A stretch of DNA of 35,039 nt, taken from NCBI GenBank assembly GCA_900550735.1, contig URTD01000002.1:1-35039 (forward strand), in the 5' to 3' direction. Positions 8,032 to 16,642 of this stretch are shown one piece after another. Origin of the DNA: an uncultured Collinsella sp. Its GTDB lineage: Bacteria > Actinomycetota > Coriobacteriia > Coriobacteriales > Coriobacteriaceae. Positions within the stretch are counted from its first letter, which is position 1, and every line of letters starts with the position of its first letter. The position numbers were made by a program, and so were the translations under genes. The notes beneath the pieces were generated by a model. The model saw only the letters and a program-made list of their open reading frames with translations. It ran no database searches and had not been told where the DNA came from.

Positions 8032-9516
8032 ATGAACACTATCCAGATCAATCCGGCCGACAACGTCATCGTTGCGCTGTCGCCGCTCGCCAAGGGTGCT
8101 GCCGTCGAGGTTCCCGGCGTGGGCGAGGTCGTTGCCGCGGAGGATATCCCGCAGGGTCACAAGATGGCCGTGCGCGCCATTGCAGCCGGTGAGGATGTCA
8201 TCAAGTACGGTCTTCCCATCGGCCACGTGACGAAGGACATTCAGCCCGGCCAGTGGCTGCACACGCACAACGTGAAGACCAACCTCTCGGGTGAGATCGA
8301 GTACGCCTACAATCCGACACATCCGGTCGTTGAGCCGGTCGAGGCCGAGACCTTTATGGGCTTCCGCCGTGCCGACGGTCGTGCCGCCACGCGCAATGAG
8401 CTTTGGATCATTCCCACCGTCGGTTGCGTCAACGAAGTCGCTCGTGCCATGTGCGAGCAGGCTCAGGACCTGGTCGAGGGCTCGTTGGAGGGCGTCTATT
8501 ACTTCCCGCATCCGTTCGGTTGCTCACAGACCGGCGCCGACCATGCCCAGACCCGTCGTCTGCTGGTGGCGCTGTCGCGTCATGCAAACGCCGCGGGCGT
8601 GCTGTTCTTGTCGCTCGGTTGCGAGAACTGCACGCATCAGCAGGTGCTCGACGAGCTCGGTGACTTCGATCACGAGCGCGTTCGTTTTCTCACCTGCCAG
8701 GATGTAGCCGACGAGCAGATCGAGGGCCACAAGATTCTGTCCGAGCTGGCTGGCCTGGCCAAGCAGGCCAAGCGTGAGCCCATTCCGGCCTCAGAGCTGG
8801 TTATTGGTCTTAAGTGCGGCGGCTCTGACGGTCTTTCGGGCATTACCGCCAACCCCACGATCGGTCGCGTGAGCGATATGGTCGTCGCCCGTGGCGGCAC
8901 GTCGGTGCTCACCGAAGTGCCCGAGATGTTTGGCGCGGAGAGCATCCTGCTCGATCGCTGCGAGAACGAGCAGGTCTTTAACGCTGCCTCTGGCATGCTT
9001 AACGGTTTTAAGGATTACTTTATTAGCCATGGTGAGGTGGTCTACGAGAACCCGAGTCCCGGTAACAAGGACGGTGGCATCACCACGCTCGAGGACAAGA
9101 GTTGCGGCTGCGTGCAAAAGGGCGGCTCCGCACCCATCGTCGACGTGCTGCCGTATGCCGGTCAGGTCACCAAGCATGGCCTGAACATGTTGTGCGGCCC
9201 GGGCAACGACATGGTATCCACCACGGCGTTGACGGCTGCTGGCTGTCACGTGATTCTGTTCTCGACTGGACGCGGCACGCCGTTTGGTGCACCGGCGCCC
9301 ACCCTCAAGGTGTTCACCAATCAGCGTCTGTGCGACCACAAGGCCAACTGGATGGACTTTAACGCCGGCGTGATTGCCACAGGCGAACGCACACTCGACG
9401 AGGCTGCCCGCGACCTGTATCAGCTGGTACTGGATACAGCGAGCGGTAAGCTAACGAGTGCCGAGCGCCGCGGCTGCCACGAGATCAGTATCTGGAAAGA
9501 CGGCGTCTGCCTGTAG
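8032..9516 (+). CDS. uxaA: Altronate dehydratase
   Basis: Altronate dehydratase, which removes water from D-altronate to give 2-keto-3-deoxygluconate, the last step of the uxa branch. The protein is 494 residues and has the full two-domain form: an N-terminal SAF domain (about residues 1-95) and the C-terminal UxaA domain. Conserved stretches are IPTVGCVNEVA, YYFPHPFGCSQTGADH, LGCENCTHQQ, GLKCGGSDGLSGITANP and LTEVPEMFGAE. The cysteines and histidines in these blocks belong to the iron-dependent active site described for the family. The ribosome-binding site is weak (TTAGGA). A terminator follows within 3 bp, closing the operon. The product is the substrate of KdgK, encoded 21 kb away. Confidence 0.95.
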   Translation: MNTIQINPADNVIVALSPLAKGAAVEVPGVGEVVAAEDIPQGHKMAVRAIAAGEDVIKYGLPIGHVTKDIQPGQWLHTHNVKTNLSGEIEYAYNPTHPVVEPVEAETFMGFRRADGRAATRNELWIIPTVGCVNEVARAMCEQAQDLVEGSLEGVYYFPHPFGCSQTGADHAQTRRLLVALSRHANAAGVLFLSLGCENCTHQQVLDELGDFDHERVRFLTCQDVADEQIEGHKILSELAGLAKQAKREPIPASELVIGLKCGGSDGLSGITANPTIGRVSDMVVARGGTSVLTEVPEMFGAESILLDRCENEQVFNAASGMLNGFKDYFISHGEVVYENPSPGNKDGGITTLEDKSCGCVQKGGSAPIVDVLPYAGQVTKHGLNMLCGPGNDMVSTTALTAAGCHVILFSTGRGTPFGAPAPTLKVFTNQRLCDHKANWMDFNAGVIATGERTLDEAARDLYQLVLDTASGKLTSAERRGCHEISIWKDGVCL

Positions 9517-9518
9517 AG

Positions 9519-9551
9519 AGATTCGCCATTCGTAGGGGTGGCGAATCTTTT
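9519..9551 (+). terminator. Terminator of the uxa operon
   Basis: AGATTCGCCA and TGGCGAATCT form a perfect 10-bp stem followed by TTT and TGA. It lies 3 bp after the uxaA stop. Confidence 0.85.
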
Positions 9552-9723
9552 GATCTCGATGACGGGGCTGCACAGTGGCTCCGTGCGAGGGAAGGGTTGC
9601 TACTGCGCGTTTGTGAGATGCTTTTCGGTGCCCTTTTCCGCACTGTTGACGTATCTATGGTTATTAATTCGGGCAAATTGGTTTAAGAAGCCGATTTCGT
9701 CCAGGTCGATAGAGGGGAATTGC

Positions 9724-10941
9724 GTGCCTATCCACATCGTTGAGGAAGCAAATCGCTGTCTGGGCTGCAAAAAGGCGTTCTGTCAAATCAAGGGCTGTCC
9801 GGTGCAGACGCCCATTCCGCAGGTTATCGACCTCTTTAAGCAGCGCCGTCTGCAAGAGGCGGGCGAGCTGCTGTTCCAGAACAATCCCATGAGCGCGGTC
9901 TGCTCCGTGGTGTGCAACCATTCGGGCCAGTGCGAGGGTGCTTGCATCCAGGGCCGCAAGGGCACACCCGTGCATTTCTCGAGCATCGAGAACTATATCT
10001 CCACGGCGTATTTGGACCGCAAAGAGTGGAGACCCGCGCCGTCGCGCGGCAAGCAGGTCGCCGTGGTCGGCTCCGGCCCAGCCGGCATTACCGTGGCAAT
10101 TAAGATGGCGCAGCTGGGTTGCGCCGTCACTGTTTTTGAGCAGCGGCCCGAGATCGGCGGTGTGCTGGAATACGGTATCCCCGAGTTCCGCCTGCCCCGT
10201 GCGCTCGTGCAAAAGTACCGTCATGTGATGTGCTCGCTTGGCGTGCGCGTGCGCCCCTCGACCACCATCGGCGGTGCGCTCCACATCGACGACCTGCTGC
10301 GCGACGGCTACGATGCGGTCTTTGTCGGTACTGGTACCTGGCGAGCTCGAAAGCTGGGTATTCCCGGCGAGTCGCGCGGCAACGTGCTGTTTGGCATCGA
10401 CTACCTCGTTGACCCCACGAGCGTGGCGATCGGGCAGAACGTGGCGGTTATCGGCGCCGGCAATGTGGCCATGGATGTTGCCCGCACGGCCCTGCGCTCG
10501 GGTGCTCGCAAGGTTACCGTGTACGCCCGATCGCGCCATATCTCTGCCATCGATGACGAGGTGGAGCTGACCGAGCTTGACGGTGCCGAGATTGTGTGCG
10601 GCAAGGCGATCTGCGCCATCGACGACAACGGTCCGGTGTTCGAGACGGCTATCTTTGACGAGGACAACAATGTGGTGGGCTACGAGGAAGAACTCGACCA
10701 CGTGTCCGCCGACACGGTTGTGATTGCGGCGTCTCAGGTGCCCAAGGACAAGCTCGTGCTTACAACGGGCGGTCTGGAGACCGACCATCGCGGCCTGCTT
10801 TCGGTCGACGAGTATGGCATGACCACCGTGCCTGGCGTCTTTGCCGCCGGCGACGTGGTCAACGGCCCGCTCACTGTGGTCCACGCCGTAGCTGGCGCCA
10901 AGCTCGCCGTCGAAGGTATGATTGCCTACCTGGGCCTCTAA
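9724..10941 (+). CDS. GltD/NfnB-like FAD- and Fe-S-containing oxidoreductase
   Basis: A 405-residue protein of the glutamate-synthase small-subunit family. An N-terminal Fe-S domain has two cysteine groups, CLGCKKAFC...CP (Cys12, 15, 20, 25) and CSVVCNHSGQCEGACI. A nucleotide-disulfide oxidoreductase domain follows, with FAD-binding VVGSGPAG and NAD(P)-binding VIGAGNVAMD, and it ends in AAGDVVNGPLTVVHAVAGAK. Such proteins pass electrons between NAD(P)H and a partner such as a GltB or NfnA subunit. No partner subunit is nearby, so its reaction is unknown. The frame opens at 9538, but the GTG at 9724 is preferred: AGAGGGG lies 6 nt upstream and the family homology begins there. The 170 bp before it show no convincing regulatory element. 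Confidence 0.85.
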   Translation: MPIHIVEEANRCLGCKKAFCQIKGCPVQTPIPQVIDLFKQRRLQEAGELLFQNNPMSAVCSVVCNHSGQCEGACIQGRKGTPVHFSSIENYISTAYLDRKEWRPAPSRGKQVAVVGSGPAGITVAIKMAQLGCAVTVFEQRPEIGGVLEYGIPEFRLPRALVQKYRHVMCSLGVRVRPSTTIGGALHIDDLLRDGYDAVFVGTGTWRARKLGIPGESRGNVLFGIDYLVDPTSVAIGQNVAVIGAGNVAMDVARTALRSGARKVTVYARSRHISAIDDEVELTELDGAEIVCGKAICAIDDNGPVFETAIFDEDNNVVGYEEELDHVSADTVVIAASQVPKDKLVLTTGGLETDHRGLLSVDEYGMTTVPGVFAAGDVVNGPLTVVHAVAGAKLAVEGMIAYLGL

Positions 10942-10948
10942 CTCCATC

Positions 10949-11038
10949 CCGCCCATCAGTTGCGGTGAAATACGGACTGTTTTGGCTGTCAAAGGCCTTA
11001 TCTACTCCGTATTCCACCGCAACTTTTTGTTGGGCGGG
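10949..11038. repeat. 67-bp palindromic repeat, copy 1, in a bidirectional terminator
   Basis: The core at 10958-11024 runs from AGTTGCGGTGAAATACGGA to TCCGTATTCCACCGCAACT, giving a 19-bp stem with one A-C mismatch. It is extended by CCCGCCCA (10949-10956) and TGGGCGGG (11031-11038). TTTTT follows the core on the plus strand. It sits between two convergent gene ends (the GltD-like gene and kdpE), where it can end transcription from at least the plus side. Three more 67-bp copies exist in the window. Confidence 0.9.
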
Positions 11039-11743
11039 CTAGAGACGCTGCATGCGGTACCCGACACCCATGTGCGTCTGAATCATTTTGGGGTGAGAGG
11101 GGTCTGCCTCGATCTTCTTACGCAGGGTGCGCATGAACACGCGCAGGCTCGCCAGATCGCTGTCCCAGCTCGTGCCCCATATCTCGCGGGTGATGAAGGT
11201 GTGGGTGAGCACCTTGTCGACGTTTTTCGCCAGAAGGACGAGCAATTTGTACTCGGTTGGGGTGAGCGAGAGCTCGCGTCCGTCTTTCGTCGCGTATCCC
11301 GCGGCGTAGTCGATATGCAGCGGACCGTTGTCGAACGTGCTCGCTTCTGTCGACTCGCTCGACGCCATCGAGGAGCGCCTCAAATTCGCACGGACGCGCG
11401 CGAGCAGCTCATCCACAGAAAAGGGCTTGGTGAGGTAGTCGTCTGCCCCCGCGTCAAGTGCTGCAATCTTGTCGGAATCTTCGGTGCGCGCCGAAATGAC
11501 GATAATGGGGACTGCCGACCAGCTTCGGATCTTCGTGATGACCTCGATACCGTCAATGTCGGGAAGGCCGAGGTCGAGCATGATGAGGCTGGGGCCGTGC
11601 GACACCGCATCCATGATGGCGGCTTGGCCGTTGCAAACCTTGCTCACGACATAGCCGTGGAGGTCAAGCGCGGTCGAAACGAGGTTTTGAACGGTCGGGT
11701 CATCTTCGACCAGGAGGATGCGTGGCTTAGCGGCATTATTCAT
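11039..11743 (-). CDS. kdpE: KdpE response regulator
   Basis: OmpR-family response regulator that, once phosphorylated by KdpD, activates kdpFABC during potassium limitation. The protein has 234 residues. The receiver domain has Asp14/Asp15 in LLVEDD, the phospho-acceptor Asp57 in LIMLDLGLPD, and the Lys in DDYLTKPF. The winged-helix domain has LTPTEYKLLVLL and ends in THMGVGYRM. The ATG at 11743 overlaps the kdpD stop by 8 bp, so the two are translationally coupled. A longer open frame to 11962 runs inside kdpD and is rejected. Confidence 0.95.
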   Translation of the reverse strand: MNNAAKPRILLVEDDPTVQNLVSTALDLHGYVVSKVCNGQAAIMDAVSHGPSLIMLDLGLPDIDGIEVITKIRSWSAVPIIVISARTEDSDKIAALDAGADDYLTKPFSVDELLARVRANLRRSSMASSESTEASTFDNGPLHIDYAAGYATKDGRELSLTPTEYKLLVLLAKNVDKVLTHTFITREIWGTSWDSDLASLRVFMRTLRKKIEADPSHPKMIQTHMGVGYRMQRL

Positions 11744-14468
11744 GAATCTCAATCTCCTCGGCGGGCAGGGTAAAACGGAAGACGGCCCCATGGGGGTGGT
11801 TGTCGCGAACTTCGATGACGCCGCCATGCGCCTCCACGATGGAGCGGCAGAGCGACAGGCCAAGGCCGATGCTTCGACGCGAATCCACGGGCCGCGTATT
11901 GCTTGAGGTGAAGAAGCGCTCAAAGATATGAGGCTTGTCGCAGTCTGCCACACCCGGCCCATCGTCTGCGACGTCCACCACGACGAACGCGCCCTCGCGA
12001 CGTGCGCTGATGGTGACAGTCGAGTCCTCGGGCGTGTATTTGAAGGCGTTCATGATGAGATTCGTAAGCACCTGCATGATGAGATGGACGTCGATGCGTA
12101 CCAGCAGGATGTCGTCAGTGTGCTCGATGGTGACGGCACGTCCATGCGATGCTTGGGCGACATGGCTGAGGGCGGCCTCGATGACCTCGTCGATGAGCTC
12201 GGATGTTAAGTTGAGGCGAATGGTGCCGTCCTCGACGCGTGTGATGGCGAGGAGGTTCTCCACGGTATCGATAAGCCAGAGGGAGTCGTCGTAGATGGCA
12301 TCGGCAAGATCGCAGCGTTGTTCGAGGCTGAGCTTCTCGTCGCTCCGAAGGATTGCCGCAGATCCGGATATAGCCGTGAGGGGTGTCCTCAAATCGTGGC
12401 CGATGGAGCGCAAAAGGTTGGCGCGCAGCTGCTCGTTTTTCGCCAAGACCGCAGCCTCTTCGCGCTCTTGCGCCGCCCGGTCGCTTTCGAGCGCCAAGGC
12501 GCATTCACCTACGATAGATAGGACGATCGAATGCTCGAAGGCTTCGATCTCGCGCCCCTCCAGGGCGATGCCGATGACACCGAATACCTTGTCGCCGGTG
12601 CGAACCGCGAGGTAGAGACAGCGCGCCTCAGGCAGGGTCCGCGTGCTTGCGCCCGCGCGCTTGTTGTTGGTGTAGGTCCAGGTTGCAACGGCGCGCTCGT
12701 AGTCGGTGAGCAGCGACGCGGATCGGTTTTCGGTGCCAGCGGACTCATAGAGCGCCTTGCCGAGCGTGCCGTGTTCGGCGGGGTAGAAGACCACGTCGAG
12801 TTTTAGCAGTTTGACGAGTTGGTTCATGGCGACGCGGGCGCACTCCTCCGCGCTATGGGCTTGCTGCAAGAGCTGGTTCGTTTCGAGGAGTACGCGCGTT
12901 TTGAATGCGTTCTCGGCGGATGTACGGGCGTTGTCGGCGATGCGCGCAGTTAACTCGCCGGCGACCATAGCGGTGGCGAACATGATGCCGAACGTGACCA
13001 GATAGCTTCGGTCGTAGCTGGCGAGCGAAAACAGAGGCGTGACAAAGCAGAAGTTGTAAAGCACTACAGAGAGCACGCTCGATACGATCGTGCAGATACG
13101 CCCCGTCGTGGTGACGGCGGTCAGCAGGGCCGTGAAGATATAGAGGGATATGATGCTGGAGTCGGCAAATCCCAGATGGCGGAAAGCCGTGCCGATCGCC
13201 GTGGCGGCAAGAGAGAGGGCCAGCGTGCGAAGCACGTTTCGGCTGCTGGGCGGCTGCAGGGCGGGCGCATGGCGGCGTCCTTTGGGTCGGGAGGGCGGAG
13301 TCGACTGTTCTGGAATGATGTAAATGTCGAGGTTCGGGGCGAATGTTATGAGCTGTTCTACGAGAGATTTGCGGCCGAAGAGGGCCTGACGGACGCTGCT
13401 GCGCTCGCCCGTGCGCCCCATGACGATCTTCGAAATACCCGACAGGCGCGCGAACTCGGAGATCTGAAACGCGATGTCGTCGCCATAGACGGTTTCCATA
13501 TGTGCTCCGAGCTGCTCGGCTAGGGCGATATTGGCTGCAAGCTTGGCGCGCTCATCATCGCTCATGGCTTGCGTGCGCGGGCTCTCTACGAACAGGGCGA
13601 CGAGTTCGCTGCGAAACGCTTTCGCCATGCGTGCGGCGGCACGGATGATGCGGGGATTGGTCGGCGCCGGGGAGACACAGACTAAGATACGCTCCCTGGT
13701 GTAGTAGTCACGGTTTCCCAGCACGCGTGCGGCGTCTGTGAGGTGACCGGTGCGATCGGCGCAGCGGCGCAGCGCGATTTCTCGGAGTGCGGTGAGGTTC
13801 TCGACGGTAAAAAAATGCTGTTGCGCTCGGTCGGCTTGTGCGGGACGGTAGACGAGGCCGGCGCGAAGGCGCTCAAGTAGGTCTTCGGGCTCTATGTCGA
13901 CGAGCTCGACCTGGTCGGCATCATCGAAGATACGGTCGGGGATTCGTTCGCTCACGACAACGCCGGTGATGGATGCAACCATGTCGTTGAGGCTCTCGAT
14001 ATGCTGAACGTTCACGGTCGTATAGACGTCGATGCCCGCATGTAGAAGTTCCTCGACGTCTTGATAGCGTTTGTCGTGGCGAGACCCCGGCGCATTCGTA
14101 TGGGCGAGCTCGTCGACAAGGATGAGCTGAGGGGCGCGCTCGATAGCCGCATCTAGATCGAACTCGCTGAGCGCAATGCCGTTGTGCTCGATGAGTTTAC
14201 AGGGCACGTTCTCAAGCCCTTGTGCAAGATGGGCAGTTGCCGGACGTTCGTGCGGCTCGATGTATCCCGCGACGACGTTGACACCTCGCCGCTTGGCGGC
14301 GTGGGCGGCTTGAAGCATCGCATAGGTTTTGCCTGTGCCAGCAGCGTAGCCAAAGAAAATTTTGAGGTGTCCCCGGCTGGTTCGAGTGTCATCGGCGACC
14401 TCGTCTTTCTCAATTGCCTTGAGGATGAGGTCTGGATTGACGCGAGTGTCCGATGCGTCGCGCTGCAT
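11736..14468 (-). CDS. kdpD: KdpD sensor histidine kinase
   Basis: Membrane sensor kinase of the potassium-responsive Kdp system, 910 residues. The order is the full KdpD order: N-terminal KdpD domain with Walker A GYAAGTGKT (residues 40-48) and DELAHTNAPGSRH, a universal-stress-protein-like domain (about 245-365), a four-helix DUF4118 membrane region (about 405-505), a GAF-like linker, the phospho-acceptor His691 in SIGHDLRTPLTA, and an ATPase domain with NLIMNAFKYTP and VADDGPGV. The ATG at 14468 is chosen because AGAAAGG lies 7 nt before it. An upstream extension of 32 residues is open but has no family features. It is divergent from kdpF across a 244-bp gap. Confidence 0.95.
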   Translation of the reverse strand: MQRDASDTRVNPDLILKAIEKDEVADDTRTSRGHLKIFFGYAAGTGKTYAMLQAAHAAKRRGVNVVAGYIEPHERPATAHLAQGLENVPCKLIEHNGIALSEFDLDAAIERAPQLILVDELAHTNAPGSRHDKRYQDVEELLHAGIDVYTTVNVQHIESLNDMVASITGVVVSERIPDRIFDDADQVELVDIEPEDLLERLRAGLVYRPAQADRAQQHFFTVENLTALREIALRRCADRTGHLTDAARVLGNRDYYTRERILVCVSPAPTNPRIIRAAARMAKAFRSELVALFVESPRTQAMSDDERAKLAANIALAEQLGAHMETVYGDDIAFQISEFARLSGISKIVMGRTGERSSVRQALFGRKSLVEQLITFAPNLDIYIIPEQSTPPSRPKGRRHAPALQPPSSRNVLRTLALSLAATAIGTAFRHLGFADSSIISLYIFTALLTAVTTTGRICTIVSSVLSVVLYNFCFVTPLFSLASYDRSYLVTFGIMFATAMVAGELTARIADNARTSAENAFKTRVLLETNQLLQQAHSAEECARVAMNQLVKLLKLDVVFYPAEHGTLGKALYESAGTENRSASLLTDYERAVATWTYTNNKRAGASTRTLPEARCLYLAVRTGDKVFGVIGIALEGREIEAFEHSIVLSIVGECALALESDRAAQEREEAAVLAKNEQLRANLLRSIGHDLRTPLTAISGSAAILRSDEKLSLEQRCDLADAIYDDSLWLIDTVENLLAITRVEDGTIRLNLTSELIDEVIEAALSHVAQASHGRAVTIEHTDDILLVRIDVHLIMQVLTNLIMNAFKYTPEDSTVTISARREGAFVVVDVADDGPGVADCDKPHIFERFFTSSNTRPVDSRRSIGLGLSLCRSIVEAHGGVIEVRDNHPHGAVFRFTLPAEEIEIHE

Positions 14469-14712
14469 AGCGTAGCCTTTCTGAAGCGTTGTCCATGCGT
14501 GCATACGCGGTGAAGACACCACTGTATGCTCGCGAGGTCGAGTATAGGCGCACTGCAGCTGCAATAGTGCTTTCTACCTGCATCTTTACGGCATCTTAAG
14601 GACGTGAGCCCCGGCCCTCACGCCTCTTTAATCCCTAGAAGCGTTTACTGTCCCCAGACGCTTGCGAGGGCAGGCGTCCGAGACATCGGACCGCGTGTGA
14701 AAGGGGCGGTAA
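14469..14712. promoter_or_regulatory. kdpD / kdpF divergent promoter region with structured kdpF leader
   Basis: Towards kdpD, TATACT (complement of 14546-14551) is a good -10 box. Towards kdpF, a hairpin CGTGAG/CTCACG (14603-14622) is followed by CCTCTTT. Next come three stems that overlap and so exclude each other in sequence: AAGCGT/ACGCTT (14639-14663), GACGC/GCGTC (14657-14678) and GTCCGA/TCGGAC (14676-14691). AAAGGGGCGG is the kdpF ribosome-binding site. No known riboswitch consensus (for example the c-di-AMP ydaO type) was recognised. Confidence 0.4.
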
Positions 14713-14799
14713 ATGGACATCCTCATTCCCATCATCGGAGTCGTCTGCATTGGACTTCTTATCTATTACATCTACATTCTGATGAGGAGTGATTCGTAA
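14713..14799 (+). CDS. kdpF: KdpF small membrane subunit
   Basis: A 28-residue, single-helix peptide, MDILIPIIGVVCIGLL followed by IYYIYILMRSDS. It matches KdpF, the small stabilising subunit of the potassium-importing KdpFABC complex, in length, hydrophobicity and position. AGGGGCGG lies 5-6 nt upstream of the ATG, and the stop is 3 bp before kdpA. Confidence 0.88.
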   Translation: MDILIPIIGVVCIGLLIYYIYILMRSDS

Positions 14800-14802
14800 A
14801 CT

Positions 14803-16626
14803 ATGGACGCTGCGATTCAGTACATCTTGTACTTTGCCGTACTCGTCGTCCTGGCCGTTCCGCTCGGTCGGTTCATGGCCCATATCATGGATGGTGAGCA
14901 TACGTTCCTGTCGCCTGTGATTGCTCCTGTGGAGCGTGGCGTCTATCGTCTGCTTCGCATCGACGCGGCAGAACAGATGGGGTGTAGGCGCTATCTGGCG
15001 AGCGTGCTGGTCTTTTCGGGGATCGGCCTCGTGACTCTTGTGGCGCTCCAGGCGCTTCAGTCCTTCTTGCCAGGCAATCCCCAGCACCTGCCGGGTGTGT
15101 CATGGGACCTGTCGTTCAATACGGCTGCTTCCTTCATAACCAACACCAACTGGCAGTCCTACTCCGGTGAGACCACCCTGTCCTACCTTGTGCAGTTCAT
15201 GGGTCTCACTGTGCAGAACTTCGTTTCCGCTGGCACCGGTATCGCGGTCATGTTCGCGCTGATCCGCGGCTTCCGTCAGGTCAAGGAGCAGGGTCTGGGT
15301 TCCTTCTGGGTCGACCTCACCCGCACCGTCCTGTATGTGCTCATCCCGCTGAACCTCGTGTTCGGCATCTGCCTGGCTGCCGGTGGCGTCATCTCCAACT
15401 TCCAGCCGGCTCAGAAGGCTGAGCTCGTAGAACCCGTCGCTGTTCAGTCTAATGCAGACGGCGGCTGGAGCGTCATCGACGGCGCCCAGATTGAGGGCGA
15501 CACGGTCAAGGTCGACGGCAAGGTTGTCGAGGGCGCGCGCGTGGTCACCGAGCAGTTCCTGCCCCAGGGTCCCGCGGCTCCTCAGGTCGCCATCAAGCAG
15601 TCCGGCACCAACGGCGGCGGCTTCTTCGGCGTGAACTCCGCCCATCCGTATGAGAACCCCAGTGCCTTCACCAACATCATCGAGATGACCAGCCTGCTGC
15701 TGATCCCGGCCGCCTGTTGCTTCGCCTTCGGTATCGGCGTCAAGAACACCAAGCAGGGCAAGGCCATCTTTGCCGCCATGTTCATCCTGCTGGTGATCTT
15801 CACCGGCATCATCGCCGTCAACGAGCATGCGGGCACCCCGCAGCTGGCCGATGGCGGAGCGGTCAATATCGAGATGACCGACGGCCAGGCCGGCGGCAAC
15901 ATGGAGGGCAAGGAGAGCCGTTTCGGTATCGCCTCCTCTTCTACCTGGTCCGCTTTCACGACGGCTGCTTCCAACGGCTCGGTTAACTCCATGCACGACT
16001 CCTACACCCCGCTGGGCGGTTTTGTCCAGATGCTCCAGATTGCTCTGGGCGAGGTCGTCTTCGGCGGCGTGGGCTGCGGCCTGTACGGCATGATCGGCTT
16101 CGCCATCCTCACAGTGTTCATCGCCGGCCTCATGGTCGGACGCACGCCTGAGTTCCTGGGCAAGAAGATCGAGCCGGGCGAGATGCGCTGGGCAGTTGTC
16201 CTGTGCTTGGCAACTCCGTTTGCCATTCTGGTGTGCTCGGCCATCGCCTGCATGGTGCCCGGTCTTGCCGACCAGCTCAACAATGGTGGCGCGCACGGCT
16301 TCTCCGAGGCGCTGTATGCCTTCACCTCATGCGGCGGCAACAACGGCTCGGCGTTTGCAGGCATGAACTGCAACATTCCCTGGATCAACGTCATGCTCGG
16401 CCTCGAGATGCTGTTCGCCCGCTTCATGCCCATCATCGGTACGCTGGCTATCGCCGGCTCGCTGGCCAAGAAGGGCAAGGTCGCCGAGAGCGCCGGTACC
16501 CTGTCTACCACCAACGGCATGTTCGTATTCCTGCTCGTGTTCATCGTTCTGCTGATCGGTGCCCTGAGCTTCTTCCCGGCCCTGGCGCTTGGCCCCGTTG
16601 CCGAGTTCTTCCAGATGATTGCGTAA
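14803..16626 (+). CDS. kdpA: KdpA potassium-binding subunit
   Basis: Potassium-channel-like subunit of the KdpFABC pump, located in the cytoplasmic membrane. The four selectivity-filter segments are recognisable: TNTNWQSYSGE (residues 113-123), GTNGGGFFGVNSAHP (268-282), SYTPLGGF and TSCGGNNGSAFAG. At 607 residues it is about 50 longer than the 557 of E. coli KdpA. The excess is mostly one polar segment, about residues 208-252 (WSVIDGAQIEGDTVKVDGK and flanks), inserted in the loop just before the second filter segment. The start follows the kdpF stop by 3 bp. Confidence 0.95.
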   Translation: MDAAIQYILYFAVLVVLAVPLGRFMAHIMDGEHTFLSPVIAPVERGVYRLLRIDAAEQMGCRRYLASVLVFSGIGLVTLVALQALQSFLPGNPQHLPGVSWDLSFNTAASFITNTNWQSYSGETTLSYLVQFMGLTVQNFVSAGTGIAVMFALIRGFRQVKEQGLGSFWVDLTRTVLYVLIPLNLVFGICLAAGGVISNFQPAQKAELVEPVAVQSNADGGWSVIDGAQIEGDTVKVDGKVVEGARVVTEQFLPQGPAAPQVAIKQSGTNGGGFFGVNSAHPYENPSAFTNIIEMTSLLLIPAACCFAFGIGVKNTKQGKAIFAAMFILLVIFTGIIAVNEHAGTPQLADGGAVNIEMTDGQAGGNMEGKESRFGIASSSTWSAFTTAASNGSVNSMHDSYTPLGGFVQMLQIALGEVVFGGVGCGLYGMIGFAILTVFIAGLMVGRTPEFLGKKIEPGEMRWAVVLCLATPFAILVCSAIACMVPGLADQLNNGGAHGFSEALYAFTSCGGNNGSAFAGMNCNIPWINVMLGLEMLFARFMPIIGTLAIAGSLAKKGKVAESAGTLSTTNGMFVFLLVFIVLLIGALSFFPALALGPVAEFFQMIA

Positions 16627-16642
16627 AGGAGGGCGCAGATTT

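Noticed and set aside
10922..11773. 283-codon plus-strand frame opposite kdpE
   Set aside because: It crosses the palindromic repeat and is antisense to kdpE. No motif.
14590..14712. c-di-AMP (ydaO) riboswitch controlling kdp
   Set aside because: Attractive by analogy with other potassium systems, but the conserved ydaO sequence blocks are not visible.
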